Part shown: positions 1 through 10,558 of the stretch, in pieces
Numbering within the stretch: position 1 is the stretch's first letter
Layout of the letters: each line of letters begins with the position of its first letter
NCBI GenBank assembly: GCA_039545355.1
Contig: BCJJ01000026.1
Span: 62,001 to 126,000 of the forward strand
Origin: Trichosporon coremiiforme
Lineage: Eukaryota > Basidiomycota > Tremellomycetes > Trichosporonales > Trichosporonaceae
Direction: 5' to 3'
Length of the DNA stretch: 64,000 bases
Made by a program: the position numbers and the translations under genes
Notes under the pieces: generated by a model
The model's input: only the letters and a program-made list of their open reading frames with translations
What the model was told of the DNA's origin: nothing
Databases searched by the model: none

Positions 1-60
1 GAGCTGTGCCTCTACATTGGACGCCCTCAGATCGCGATCTGGCAATCACTCGTTACTCAC

Positions 61-719
61 ACAGATTCAGAAAGCATGCGCGTGGCGTTCCAAGACAGCG
101 GGGTGTCGACCCAGTTGCCGCCAAAGTGTGTGAAACCCATCGCCACGAAGCCCTCATCCTCGATGGCGTTAACCTGGGGGTTTAGCTAAGCGATCGGAGC
201 GTTGCAGCTTTCCTGTCGCCCGTGTGCTGCGCGGGCACGTGAACAACTCACAACGGGGTCAAGCCAAATAGCTTCGCCGGAGGTACTCTGCTTGCGGGTG
301 AAGAAGTACCAAAAGTCGGAGATGATGAGCGGGCGCTCGGGACAATTCACAAGACCGAGGACGCAGCGTTCGAGCTTCTCGAGAGCTTCCTCTTGCTCGT
401 GCTGCAGCTTCAGGCCCGAGACACGCAGCTTTTGGATCTGCCGCAGCTGTCGCGCGCGCAGGCACCCTGGCGGGTCGTTCTCCTCGCTCGCATGCGGGTC
501 CCAGCCTGCGCATGCGTCGGGTTTTGTCTTGCCCAGGAGGCCCTGCAGACGGCTGTATGTCGAGCTCGTGGTGGCGACGGGGTAAGAGGGACGCTGGTGG
601 TGCAAGTCGTGGTCGGTCTGGCTGAGCGCGGTGAGGAGGGAGATGGATAGCCAGGCGCTGATGCCTATGGCGACGAGGGCGGCGACGTTGAGCGGCCGCG
701 ATAGCGACAGCGACAACAT
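61..719 (-). CDS. Type II membrane protein, 5' part (possible Golgi glycosyltransferase)
   Basis: This is the 5' portion of a minus-strand gene that runs off the left edge. Exon 1 is 719-252 and exon 2 is 173-61; the intron has a GTGAGT donor and an AGCTAAACCCCCAG acceptor, phase 0. A further GTGAGT donor at 60 suggests the gene continues beyond the window. I start at the ATG at 719 because it is followed by MLSLSLSRPLNV and a hydrophobic segment (about residues 10-32) typical of a signal anchor. The lumenal stem is charged, with a short coiled-coil-like stretch. It leads into a folded segment containing LIISDFWYF, GEAIWLDPV and, across the splice, EDEGFVAMGFTHFGGNWVD. That architecture suits a type II Golgi glycosyltransferase, but I do not recognise the family with certainty. 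The protein lacks its catalytic part here. Confidence 0.55.
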
Positions 720-3131
720 CGTGTCAAGGATTTCGGTCAGTGCAAGAAAGAGTAAATGAATGTCAAGATAAGAAACGAACATTTGTGCATCGAGGGAGAC
801 AGATAGTGCATGCGACAGTGGCCTGCGGGCAGTACGCAGTGTACGCGCAGTGGCCAGGGGCTCACGGACCGGGACAGGAGTGCAGCATGTGCAGTGGGTG
901 CGCAGTAGCGGAGCGACAGTGTGTGAAGAAGGCATGCCGATTCCTCCCTCGGATGCCCGGATGCCAGTGCTAGTGGGAGAGGAAGAACGCCAGGAAAGGG
1001 CGCGAAGGCACGCCTGTCCATGCAACGTGTACCGGTGTGCCCGTGCGGTCCGTCTGACTTTACACCTGCACAACTGCGGTTGCACGGAGATACAGAGGAG
1101 AGACTGCGTTCGACGTCAGCCCGACGGGAAAGAGCGAGCAGTCGTGAGATAATGACCGCAGCAAAACGGGAGGGCAACAGGGGAGATGATCATGCATCCC
1201 TTTCCCTGCACGGTCGGCTGTCCCTGGTGCCCTGATCCCTACAATGTCTGCACCCGTCCCAAAACGCAGAGCCGAAACTGCCCTCAAGCCTGCAATTGCA
1301 TCTTCTCAGCCCCCAGACGCTAGACGCTAGATACGCTTCTACATGTGAGCGACATCCGCACACTGGTCGAGCCAAACCAGCCAGGCGGCTGTGAGAGGCT
1401 GAGGCGCGGAGGCTGCTCGCTGCAGTCGCCGGAATTCCTGTCCTGCCGTCTGACGTCCGGGCTTCTGATGGCGCCGCCTCCCATGTAGACTTCGCATTCA
1501 ATCGCCCGGTCATCGAATACAGCCTTGTCCGCATCCAGGACATGCGGGACGCGAGACATTGCGTTTCAGTCATGCACCGCAGTACATGCAGCGAGCCATG
1601 CACGGTCCCATCGCTCCCACGTCGTCCCGTGCTTCCCACCATGGTAGGAATCTCGACATCCCTCACTGCACAGTGGCCAGTCAACGATTGTGCCCAGGAA
1701 CGCTGACACCGTTCTCATATGCTGATCTGGCTCCTAGCTTGCACCAGGAGCCGCTCAGGAGGATTAGTCGGGCCTGGCGGCACAATAGGCTCGACCACAG
1801 AGCGATTAGACTCGAGGGCAACATGCCAGCGACATGTGATGGTGTGTCATCCGGACCGTTCGGCCGCATACTTGGGCTCTGAAGGCTTCTTCAGGAACAA
1901 ACCGCCCGAAGATACCTATTTAAGGTTGAGGGCTTGCCTTCCTCTCCTCCAGCGCCAGGCCGATGCGCTCTCTGCAGCCCATGAGCTCCGCGTACGAGCA
2001 CTTCATGGGCTGACATCCTGGTCTGCCTCGCTGCCGGTACAAGCGAGCATCAACTCTAATGCGACTTTGGTCTGTGGGTTTCTCCGCGGCTGCCCTGGCA
2101 AAAGCGAGTACGCAAGCTTGCTCGACTTTCCACTCCCGTTCCGGAAACGGATGAGGAGCAGAGCTGCCCCGCGAGATCTGATCAGGCAGCAACTGTGAAG
2201 AGATAAGGTCTGACATGATACAGGAGAGTAGTGGGACAGCGAGAGGAGGAAGACAGCATTATTCCAATCTGCCTTCCTTTGGCTGAACCCGCACTCGTAC
2301 CCGCCCCAGCTGCAGTGCACAATAACGTAACCTTCGCGCCGGCCCCTCGCGTGTGCCGCACACATACCCCTTCCTCGACCGAGTAGGCGGCTCGTCTGCA
2401 ATTCATCTGCAAGCACACCAGACGACATGCGACTGATCGTGAGCGACTTCTGGAACGCGTGAGATGTGAAACTTCAAGGGCGTTTGACTTTGGATCTATC
2501 ATTCAACCGGAACGACAGCCGAGGACGGCCCGATGCCCGAGTGAGGGCGCGCGCTATCTCATGCTGCGCGCACTCGCTCACGCCACAAACCGATAGCGCG
2601 AGCAAGCACGTCGTCGATGGTAGAAGCTGTCAGGTCATGATCGTCGAGAGCCGTACGGGAAGGGCCAAGCACGTTCCATGCCTTGCAAGCATCTGACCGA
2701 TTCTGCCCACTACTGAGGTCAGAAGAGCTCAAAAAATAAAAAGGGGGGGGGGCTCCCTCGTGCCAAGCGTGTAGGCATCATGTAAGTGAATCCTGGCCAG
2801 GACTGCCATCTCTGCCGCTCTGCCACGGCACTCAGCTGTCAATTCCGTTCATACCGCAAAGCCATCGGCGAAATCACGAAGATGGCCTGTCAGTCCGGAA
2901 GAATCGCCGTTCGTCTCGGATACGCATTCCTGCTCATTCGTCCCAGACAACGCCCTCTTAATCTGGAGCCTTCAGCACCTCGTTGGACATCGCCACATCC
3001 AGCCCCGTCGCGTGGGTGAGGTGACATCACGTGATGGCCCACTTTACGATACCTCCACTGTCACGTCCGTTACGAAGGTCACGAAGGAACCTGCAGACGT
3101 TCCGTCAACATCCACATCGAGCAGCAGCAGC
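720..3131. other. Intergenic, divergent promoter region
   Basis: This 2.4-kb stretch lies between two divergently transcribed genes. I see only short, compositionally poor reading frames and no conserved domain. An A-rich run followed by ten G residues lies at 2731-2752. It probably carries the two promoters and 5' UTRs. Confidence 0.5.
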
Positions 3132-4520
3132 ATGCTCCCCCTCGCCTTCCTTGCCTTCCTTTCCCCCGCTTCCGCGGGAGAGGTTATCTTTACTCCGGAC
3201 GCGCCTAGTCCCTCGCTCCCTTCCTGCCTGCGTTCGGCGTACCACGGCGAGTTCGGCGGCAAGCATGTTTACCTTCCCCCTTCGGGATGCCAGCAGGAGT
3301 TCTCCTCCGGCTCGATTGTCGAGGTCGGGTCTGACGACGCCGTCGTGTGGGTTACCCGCGCTGGACTTGAGGGCGACGACAACGCTCTCATCGGCGAGCT
3401 CTTTGCTCCCTCTGCCGTCGGAGAAGACGGAGCCCAGGCGGTCATGCAGGCGCCCTCGCCGCTGAGCTTCCTGCACGCTGATGACGAGTCGTTCTTCCTT
3501 TCGATCCCTCGATCTGACTTGCCGCGTCTCGACAGCTTGATGCCCCGGCATCTGTCGAACGTCGTGCTCGGCGGCCCCGTGCCCCTCGACGGACGATGGG
3601 AGGTTCCGAAGAGCGCGCGCAAGCACCTCCAGAAGCTCATCGACAACCTTACCTTCCGCCCCGAGGTCGACGACCTGCTCGACGAGCTCAGCGTCGACGT
3701 TGTGGCAAAGCACGTCCGCTACCTTTCTGGCGAGGCCGAGGACTCGCCCATCCGTTCCCGGCACGCGATGCACCCCGATGCGCGCCTCGCCGCTATCTAC
3801 ATCAGGGACAAGATGACCGAGGCCGGATTCGAGTGCAGCGGCTATCCCGTCCTGCCTGAGGCTGGCTGGAGCCCGTCGATTATCTGCGCCCTTGGAGGAC
3901 AGGACAGCACGGACCAGGTCGTGATCAGCGCGCACTACGACTCGCGTGGCTCTTTCGGATCAGTGTACGCTCCCGGCGCCAACGATGACGGAAGCGGCAC
4001 GGCGCACCTCCTGACGCTCGGCGAGGTGATCGGCTTCAACAAGCTCAAGTTCGAGAAGACGCTCGTCCTCGCCTTCTGGAGCGGGGAGGAGCAGGGCCTC
4101 CTCGGCTCCCACTCGGCCGCCGAGTTCCTCGCGCAGCAGAACGCGACCGTGACCATCAATGTCCAGGCCGACATGCTGGGCTACCACGTGCCGGGCGAGC
4201 CGCCGCAGCTCGCGCTCCCCGAGAAGATTGCGACGCCAGAGGCGTCCTACCTCGTCTCAAACGTCAGTGCGCTGTACGCGCCCACGCTCGTCGTCGGCCG
4301 CACGGGAGCGTGCTGCACCGACCACCAGAGCTTCCTCACTTTTGGCTTCCCCGCCACGGCGCTGTTTGAGCGCAACGGCCCCATCGCCGACCCAATGTAC
4401 CACAACTCGGGCGACCTGTCGGACCGCGTCGGGTACGACTTTGAGCAAATCAAGACGATTGCGCGCGTCACGCTCGCCACGGCGCTCGAGGCCGCCGGCG
4501 CCAAGCTCGGCGAGAAGTAG
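3132..4520 (+). CDS. Secreted M28-family aminopeptidase
   Basis: A zinc-dependent exopeptidase of peptidase family M28 (leucine aminopeptidase type), expected to act outside the cell or in the secretory pathway. The single exon encodes 462 aa. I chose the ATG at 3132 rather than the upstream in-frame one at 3012 because it begins a clean signal peptide (MLPLAFLAFLSPASAG); the 40 residues before it are low-complexity T/S/V. The metal and catalytic residues are in family order: His268 in HYDSRG, Asp285 in NDDGSG, Glu319/Glu320 in SGEEQG, Asp347 in DMLGY and His398 in DHQSF. About 200 residues precede the catalytic domain and probably form the propeptide. It converges tail to tail on ZPR1, 176 bp away. 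Family assignment is firm; the natural substrate is unknown. Confidence 0.9.
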   Translation: MLPLAFLAFLSPASAGEVIFTPDAPSPSLPSCLRSAYHGEFGGKHVYLPPSGCQQEFSSGSIVEVGSDDAVVWVTRAGLEGDDNALIGELFAPSAVGEDGAQAVMQAPSPLSFLHADDESFFLSIPRSDLPRLDSLMPRHLSNVVLGGPVPLDGRWEVPKSARKHLQKLIDNLTFRPEVDDLLDELSVDVVAKHVRYLSGEAEDSPIRSRHAMHPDARLAAIYIRDKMTEAGFECSGYPVLPEAGWSPSIICALGGQDSTDQVVISAHYDSRGSFGSVYAPGANDDGSGTAHLLTLGEVIGFNKLKFEKTLVLAFWSGEEQGLLGSHSAAEFLAQQNATVTINVQADMLGYHVPGEPPQLALPEKIATPEASYLVSNVSALYAPTLVVGRTGACCTDHQSFLTFGFPATALFERNGPIADPMYHNSGDLSDRVGYDFEQIKTIARVTLATALEAAGAKLGEK

Positions 4521-4696
4521 AATGATAGAGTTGTTAGTATATCAGAAGTAGACGTAGAAGCAGCGACAACGGTGTCTAGATAGCTCGAATGCATTCAAGA
4601 TTATGATTCGGATGGTGTTGTTGTTTGTTTTACTTGTACAAATGCTTTGGTGTGCGTCTACAATGTCTGGTGTGGATAAAAGGGAAATGGGGTGGA

Positions 4697-6456
4697 TTAC
4701 AGCTTGTCCTTGATCTCGTCGTTGTAGCCCTCGACCTTCATGTCGCTGAGGCCGAGGTCGTCGTTCTGCTCCTGGGAGCGCTCGTACTCCTCGATGGTCA
4801 TGTCGGGGTCGGGCTCAGGCGCGTTCAGGTTCTGGAGGTACGAGTTGCTGAGGGGGTCGTCGAGGATGACGGTGAAGTCCTGGTCGACGGCCATGACGTT
4901 CTTGAGTCCCTGGAGGAAGGCCTCAAAGTTGCGCGTCTCCTTGCCGTGGTCCTGGCCCTGCTGGCCGATACCACTCGTCGCCGAGTCGCCCGTCTTGAAG
5001 ACCTTGGTGGAGAGCTCGTCGTAGATCTCGTTCAGGATGCCCTCGAGCGTCGTGAAGCGGCCGCCGAGCGTGCCCGGCTGCAGCTTGAGGTCGATCTCGG
5101 GAATCTCGAGGCCACACGTGTCCGACTTGAGCAGGTCGCGAGACAGCGCGTCCTCGTCGCCCTTCTCGACCTTGAGCGTGATGCGCTTGCCGAGCGGCTT
5201 GATGCGGCCGCCAGACTTGACCTCGTTGTCCTTGTATCCGCACGTCGGGCAGGTGGCAGACATGATGATGACGTCGTCAAAGTAGGGGATGCGGAGCTGC
5301 TGCATGCGCGTCTCGAGCGTGTGGCCGCACGACGAGCACGTGGAGGGGAAGGTGAAGACCTCGTCGGGGGCGACCGAGCCGTCGCCGTGCTCCAGCGCCT
5401 TGATCGCGCCCATCGCCTCCTCGGCAGACATCTTCTTGTGGTCGTCCGGGACAGTCTCGGCCGCCGCGGCCTTCTCGCCGTCCTCCTGCGCGACGAGGCC
5501 GAGGGCAACGTTCTGGTCCAGCGTACGGTTGTACGCACGCAGGTTCCACTGGGGGTCGTTGGTCGAGTCCTTGAAGGCGACGAACGAGTTGCCCGAGGGG
5601 TCGTCGAGAGTAAGAGTGAAGGGCTTGAAGGGACGCTCCTGGCCCTCGCTCTCGGTCTGGACCGAGGGCTCGTCACGGCCGACACCTCCGTCCTCGTCGC
5701 TCTCGCTGATGTCGAGAATGTCGCGGATGGGGGCGAGCAGGTCGTCGATCTTCTTGGCCGTCGGCGGGTCCATGATGCGGCGGACGGGCTGCTCGATCGA
5801 GAGGTCACGAACGGTGTCGCGGAGAAGACCCTCGACGGTGGTGAGCTGGCCACGTCCCGGGGGGATGGTGAGCGCGAAGTCGGGGACGGTGACGGTGGCG
5901 TAGTTGCTCTTGACGATCTGGCGCTGGAGGTCGTCGCGGGTGAGCAGGTGCACGGTATAGATGGCGCCCTTGGGCTGGATCTCGCCGGCAGACTGGATCT
6001 CCGTGTCGCGGTAGCCGCAGTGCTCGCAGAAGAACGACGACACGATGATCTCCTTGAAGTAGGGGATCGTCGTCAGGAGCAGTCGCGTCTTGCCGTTCTC
6101 GTGGCACCGCATGCACATCGACTCGACCTCCTGCATGTCGCGCGAGCCCTCGGGCACATCCGCGTCCGCAGCGTCCGTCCTTGACGCCACGTCGCCCAGG
6201 CTCGGGAACAGGTTCTCCTTCGCCGGTTGCTGTTGCTGGTCCGACACTGTGTTCTGTCAGCTTTCCGTCCAATTCAACAGAAGGTGGATTGGGGGTTTTG
6301 TGATCAGTCGTTTAGGCATAGGTTTGGTTTCACGGCCGCCCTCGAGGAGCGACCTTTCAAACGCAAATTACATTGAACATCTTCTCAGCAGCGCACCCAT
6401 TTGGGGCTGCTCGAACACGTCGAGCGAGCTCAGGATTAGGAGACAAGATACTCACT
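4697..6456 (-). CDS. ZPR1: ZPR1 zinc-finger protein (start codon split by an intron)
   Basis: ZPR1 is a conserved eukaryotic protein that binds and helps fold translation factor eEF1A. The main exon, 6246-4697, encodes two tandem ZPR1 modules. Each begins with a C4 zinc finger: CMRC with CEHC near residues 45-80, and CSSC with CPTC in the second half. Each is followed by the family signatures (GQLTTVEGLL and GRFTTLEGIL). There is no ATG at the head of this exon, which opens TG TCG GAC. The acceptor CTGACAGAACACAG ends at 6247, and a GTGAGT donor lies at 6455 directly after an A. Splicing therefore joins A (6456) to TG (6246-6245) and makes ATG-TCG-GAC (MSDQQQQPAKENLF), the expected N-terminus. 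The protein is 516 aa and the intron is 209 nt. An upstream in-frame ATG in exon 1 cannot be excluded but gives no family-like sequence. Confidence 0.92.
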
Positions 6457-7663
6457 TTTGATTTTGGTGATTGAAACGAATGAGGAACGGGTTGTATGAC
6501 GCTCTGAAATTTCTCTTATAACGTCCACCCAAATTTTCGTTACGTAACGCAGCCCCCCACCACACGGAATATGCGAGATGACGCCACGGTCATCTGCACC
6601 CTGTGGCCATTCTGCCATTGCTCCATCCTTGCTCAAGCGATCCTGAAGCTCAGACCTGGACGCTGGTTTGCTATGCACGCACGACGCCGCTGACGAGCAT
6701 GAAAAGAGGGCACTGTGCTGACTGATGTGGCTCCGGCGTTGACCGACTGCTTCCTGTTCGTGCGGGACATCGCGGAGATCGACAGTGGCTTGCAACGGAG
6801 CTGTCTGGTGTCTTCCTGTGTCTGAGAGCACGCAACGGGAGACTGACAACAATAGATTCTCAGGACATTGCTGTCTCACTCGCAGAGTTCTGGAATCACA
6901 GCCAGTTGGCCTTCGGCTTCCAATGACTACCGCTGGTCCCTACTGCTGGTCCCGCTAGGCAAGACCATACCGACTTTGCGGCCGCCAAAAGGCATCGGGC
7001 ATCTCACTGAGACACCCGGTTTCTCCTGTCACCAGCGCCTAGTCTGGACCAGTACCAGGCGTGGCCAAGCTCGTTTGCGATGGCCCCATAACTCAAGAAG
7101 TTCGGAGTCGATAAGTTAAACTTTGGTCTGGAGGGTAACGATGAGTGCAAAGAATGCGCGGGTTGCTCGTGTTGCTCGTATGTCCTGTGAAACATATAGA
7201 ATGCATTGAACGTATGTAACACCACTATGACACCTCCTCGCCCACAACCCGCGCCGGCGCCCAGTTACCACTCAAAAGGAGCTGGCACTTAGACTGTGAC
7301 GCCCCCCAGCCGTAGCTGGGGGCATTGAAGGGTAGAGCAAGCAGGCTCTAAATGTGATGGTTGTTCAATCTTCGCTGACCGGATCGCCGCCATGCTCATG
7401 GAAGGAGCAGACGGCACTGTCTATTTGGGTAGCGTGAATACAAGGGGAAAAAGATCGTTTGCCTGTGTTGAGCTGTGTCGTCTCTCGGTTTGATCAGTTT
7501 GATGGCTGCTTGAGGTCGCGGAGCTAGAGGTCAGTTGCACCTTGATATTCTTGAAATCTTGCAAGAAAAACCCGATTTGTCATATCCGTCCCTCTGGCCG
7601 AGGTGGTATGTGCAATGATGGTACATGCGCCAACTACTACCCGGCCAACATGTTCCAACCCGT
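6457..7663. other. Intergenic region upstream of ZPR1
   Basis: About 1.2 kb between the ZPR1 5' end and the RPL9 3' end. It carries the ZPR1 leader and promoter. Besides a GC hairpin near 7303-7322 (listed separately) I see no coding signal. Confidence 0.45.
7303..7322. repeat. GC-rich hairpin, 8-bp stem with CGTA loop
   Basis: CCCCCAGC (7303-7310) is perfectly complementary to GCTGGGGG (7315-7322) around a four-base loop. It lies about 340 bp beyond the RPL9 stop codon in an otherwise featureless intergenic region. It could be part of a structured RNA or be fortuitous in GC-rich DNA. Confidence 0.4.
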
Positions 7664-8586
7664 CTAGGCCTCGTCAACAACGACGTTGGTGCGCTCAGAG
7701 ATGCTGAATGGTTAGTTACTGGTGGCGTGAAACCGGAACTCGTTCTGTTTGTACTCACTAGATACCGTCAAGGAACTTACGGATATCCTTGTTCTTGACA
7801 CGGCACTTGTCGGTGATCGAGGCAGCAGACTGAGAGACCTTCTCGATGTCGTTGCCCTGGAGGATGATCTCGTCCTTAACCTCGGAGAGCGAGACCTTGG
7901 TGCCCTCGAGCATAGGGCACTCACGGACGAACTTCTCACCAAGGAAGTTACGGATCTGGATCGAGGATCCGTCGTCGGCGGGGATAGCGTTGATGGGGAA
8001 ATGCGCGTAGACGAGCTTCATCTTGTAGAGGAAGCCCTTGGTAACACCAATGACCATGTTCTCAACAGCCGACTTGATGGTGCGGAGGCAAGCAACGTGC
8101 TTGCGGCCACCGTGCCAGATGGTGAAGATGACCTTCTGGCCGTTCTGAATGTCAGCGGACAATCCCACAAACGCAACGGGAAAGATTGGGACATGATTCG
8201 GGCTCCGCGCGGATCTTTCAAACAACTCCCTCCAAATCTTCCAATCCTTCCGGATGCGTGCGCGATCGCAACGACGCCCTCTCTCCGTTCTCTATCCGTT
8301 CGCGATGGCTGTCCTCTTTCGTCGCTCGCTCGACATCTCCTCTACCCCTCCCAGAAAAACTTTCCTCCCTCTCAGGCGACTCTCGTAATCCCATCTCTGC
8401 GCGAGCCCGTGTCCTTCTCTTTCCCGTCGCTTCGTTGCGACTTACGACCTGGATGTCCATGGCGACGTGGCCAACGTTCTTGTGGAGAGTTCCCCTCGGT
8501 CCCTCGACGGTGACCTTGCGGGCCTTAACCTTGATGGAAACGCCGGCGGGGATGGTGAGGGTCTCAACCGAAGAAAGGTCCTTCAT
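7664..8586 (-). CDS. RPL9: 60S ribosomal protein L9 (uL6)
   Basis: Cytosolic large-subunit ribosomal protein uL6. Three exons, 8586-8446, 8144-7759 and 7703-7664, join in frame (phases 0 and 2) to give 188 aa. Exon 1 gives [16 protein letters not shown] and [13 protein letters not shown]. Exon 2 carries [35 protein letters not shown] and IRNFLGEK. Exon 3 completes [20 protein letters not shown]. These blocks match the yeast and animal proteins along their whole length. The first intron is 301 nt, much longer than most in this window, which is common in fungal ribosomal protein genes; I found no convincing snoRNA in it. Promoter and leader lie in the region from 8587. Confidence 0.95.
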
Positions 8587-10558
8587 TTTGGCCTGTTGGT
8601 GTGTGGTTTCGCAATGTCCAGAGAGAGAAGCAGATCCAACAACACAGCGCAATCAATCGGGCGGGTCGAGTCGAGGCGTGCAGCAATTCGAGCAGTTCGG
8701 AAGGGAGCCAATCAAGCCAAAGTTTCGCAGATCGAAGATTCAGTCGGCGTTAGGGGTCGAGTGGTGATAATTTCGAGATGGAAAAGCGCGCAGTTCGTGT
8801 GTCGTTGTCGGCGGTCGTCGCGATAATGTCAGCAATCACTCCCTCGTCGTCGCTATGCTGTGTACGCACGAGATTTTTGACGGATGGAGAGCGAGCAACG
8901 ACGCCGTTCAACGTCTAAACCTCGCCTGCAGCCTGGGCCCGCCAGACCTGCGCCGTATGTGGGGGGACCGAATTACGCCACGAAACTCGCCGTCGGACAT
9001 AGACCACGTGGCAGCTTCTAACGGCCGACAGTCTCGCTCCGCCACTCCGCGGCCCTGAAAAGTTACCAGCCGCGAAAGTTGCTTGTGCTGTGAGCCAGCC
9101 GTAGTACGCTGTGTGGGTGGTCTGGGGCGTGGCGCGCCTGATCCGTGGCGTTTCCCGCCGTCTTCTGGTGCCATCACTCCAGCTGCGCGCGACGCAGGAT
9201 ACTCCAGTCTCCGCAGCATCTGGCCAGCGATGCAGCCTTGCATAGGTGACCTGCGTGATCTCTGTCTGGCTACAGCGAACAGTCTAGGTTGCTGGGACTG
9301 TCGGGGTTGCCAGCAGTCTGCCAACCAGCCAGCCCTCTTCGGTCTCCGAAACAGATCGAAGGCGGGCTGCAACGGTCTCGTCACTATCCCCGGTGCTCGG
9401 TGCCACTCCACTTTGGGCTGATTCCAACGGACTGCCTATCATCGCCATTGCACGTCACCTCTTCATGCCGGTCTTGACGCACCGGCACTTAGTGCCGTGG
9501 GCCATGCGATGTGCGTGGCACGAGATTGGCTCGAGACATTGCCAGTGCGGTGTGTGCGATGTCTTGATCTGTCCGACTCTCTGGTGAGTATCGGTCCCGG
9601 GCCCGTTCCCAAAATGAGTTATGTGAGACCGATGCCGCCGGCTGCACACACTGTGTTGCAGCCAGAGTGTCCAGAGGTGCACGGCGCACACACGCCACCA
9701 CGCTGCACGCCGCCGTTGCTTGCTGGCTCACTGCTGCTTGTGCGCGGCGTGCCTGACTGCCCAGTGTGGCGAGGGACGCAGATAGCGGCCAGTGTGTCTC
9801 TACCCGCAGCCGGAACACGCCGGGAAGCAGCGCTCATCAGGCTTGGCGGCCTCGCGGCCTGCAGTCGCTGATGGAGGAGCACAAGTAGCCTGTGTCTGTT
9901 ACAGCAACGCCGACGGTATGCGGCCAGTAAGGTTCGAGATAGTGAGACAGTGACACGGCGGCGGGCGAGACATCCTTGCGCTGAACCAGCGCCGCCGGTG
10001 CGAGCTGCTTCATGAGCGCGCATGATCTCTTTGTCGGAGTGCACCGTCCGCTAGCGATCGATCGCAAAGAGGTAGTTTTATGGCGGCCTTCAAAGACGAC
10101 TCGGTGCGAGCGAGCCCCGACTGTTCTGTCCATTGACCTACTTCAGCCATTGCTTACGGTTCAGAGTGCTCCGGGCGACCTCTGACACCTCCTGAGCTCG
10201 ACGTCTCCAACCAGTCCCCTGGCTCTCCCCTGGTGTGCTGCTGCAGACGACGTGCTCCGTGGTCTTTGTTTACGCGAGCACCACCCGCCAACCTGCCCAA
10301 AGCAGCCTGCTGTCCGTCTCAGCCTCCTGCAATCCTTCGCTCAGCCCTCGCCAGCCTCCTTGACGGCTTCCTTGAGTCTCCGAGCCCCGCGAGTGTCCGC
10401 TGTCATCTGGGAGGCTTCAAAAGTGGCTTTGTCGTGTCAACCAGCTTCCTCTTTCGCATAAGTCTCGCACTCGACGTTGTCAAAGCCAACAATACTGCAT
10501 AAGCGCGGACGAACAACCAGTAAGTGTTGGTTTACGCTGATGTTTGTGATCAGCGCTG
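8587..10558. promoter_or_regulatory. Divergent promoter region, RPL9 / GATA-like gene
   Basis: About 2 kb between the divergent RPL9 (minus) and GATA-like factor (plus) start codons. No frame here resembles a protein. A small 5'-UTR intron for the plus-strand gene is plausible at 10520-10553: GTAAGT donor, GCTGATG branch-like sequence and CAG acceptor six bases before the ATG. Confidence 0.4.

Noticed and set aside
720..1085. Upstream in-frame extension of the first minus-strand gene (to 299 codons)
   Set aside because: The extension is low-information and would bury the signal anchor; the ATG at 719 gives a normal type II membrane protein start.
4625..6184. 519-codon plus-strand open frame opposite ZPR1 (also long frames opposite the MFS gene, desaturase and acyl-CoA dehydrogenase)
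   Set aside because: Composition is Leu/Val/Arg/Asp-rich shadow of GC-biased codons on the other strand; no domain, and it mirrors a clear conserved gene.
7345..7376. C/D-box-like ATGTGATGGT...CGCTGA near the intergenic hairpin
   Set aside because: Boxes are too close together for a C/D snoRNA and no closing stem is present.
8145..8445. Possible snoRNA in the 301-nt RPL9 intron
   Set aside because: No convincing C/D boxes with terminal stem and no H/ACA layout found by eye on the sense strand.
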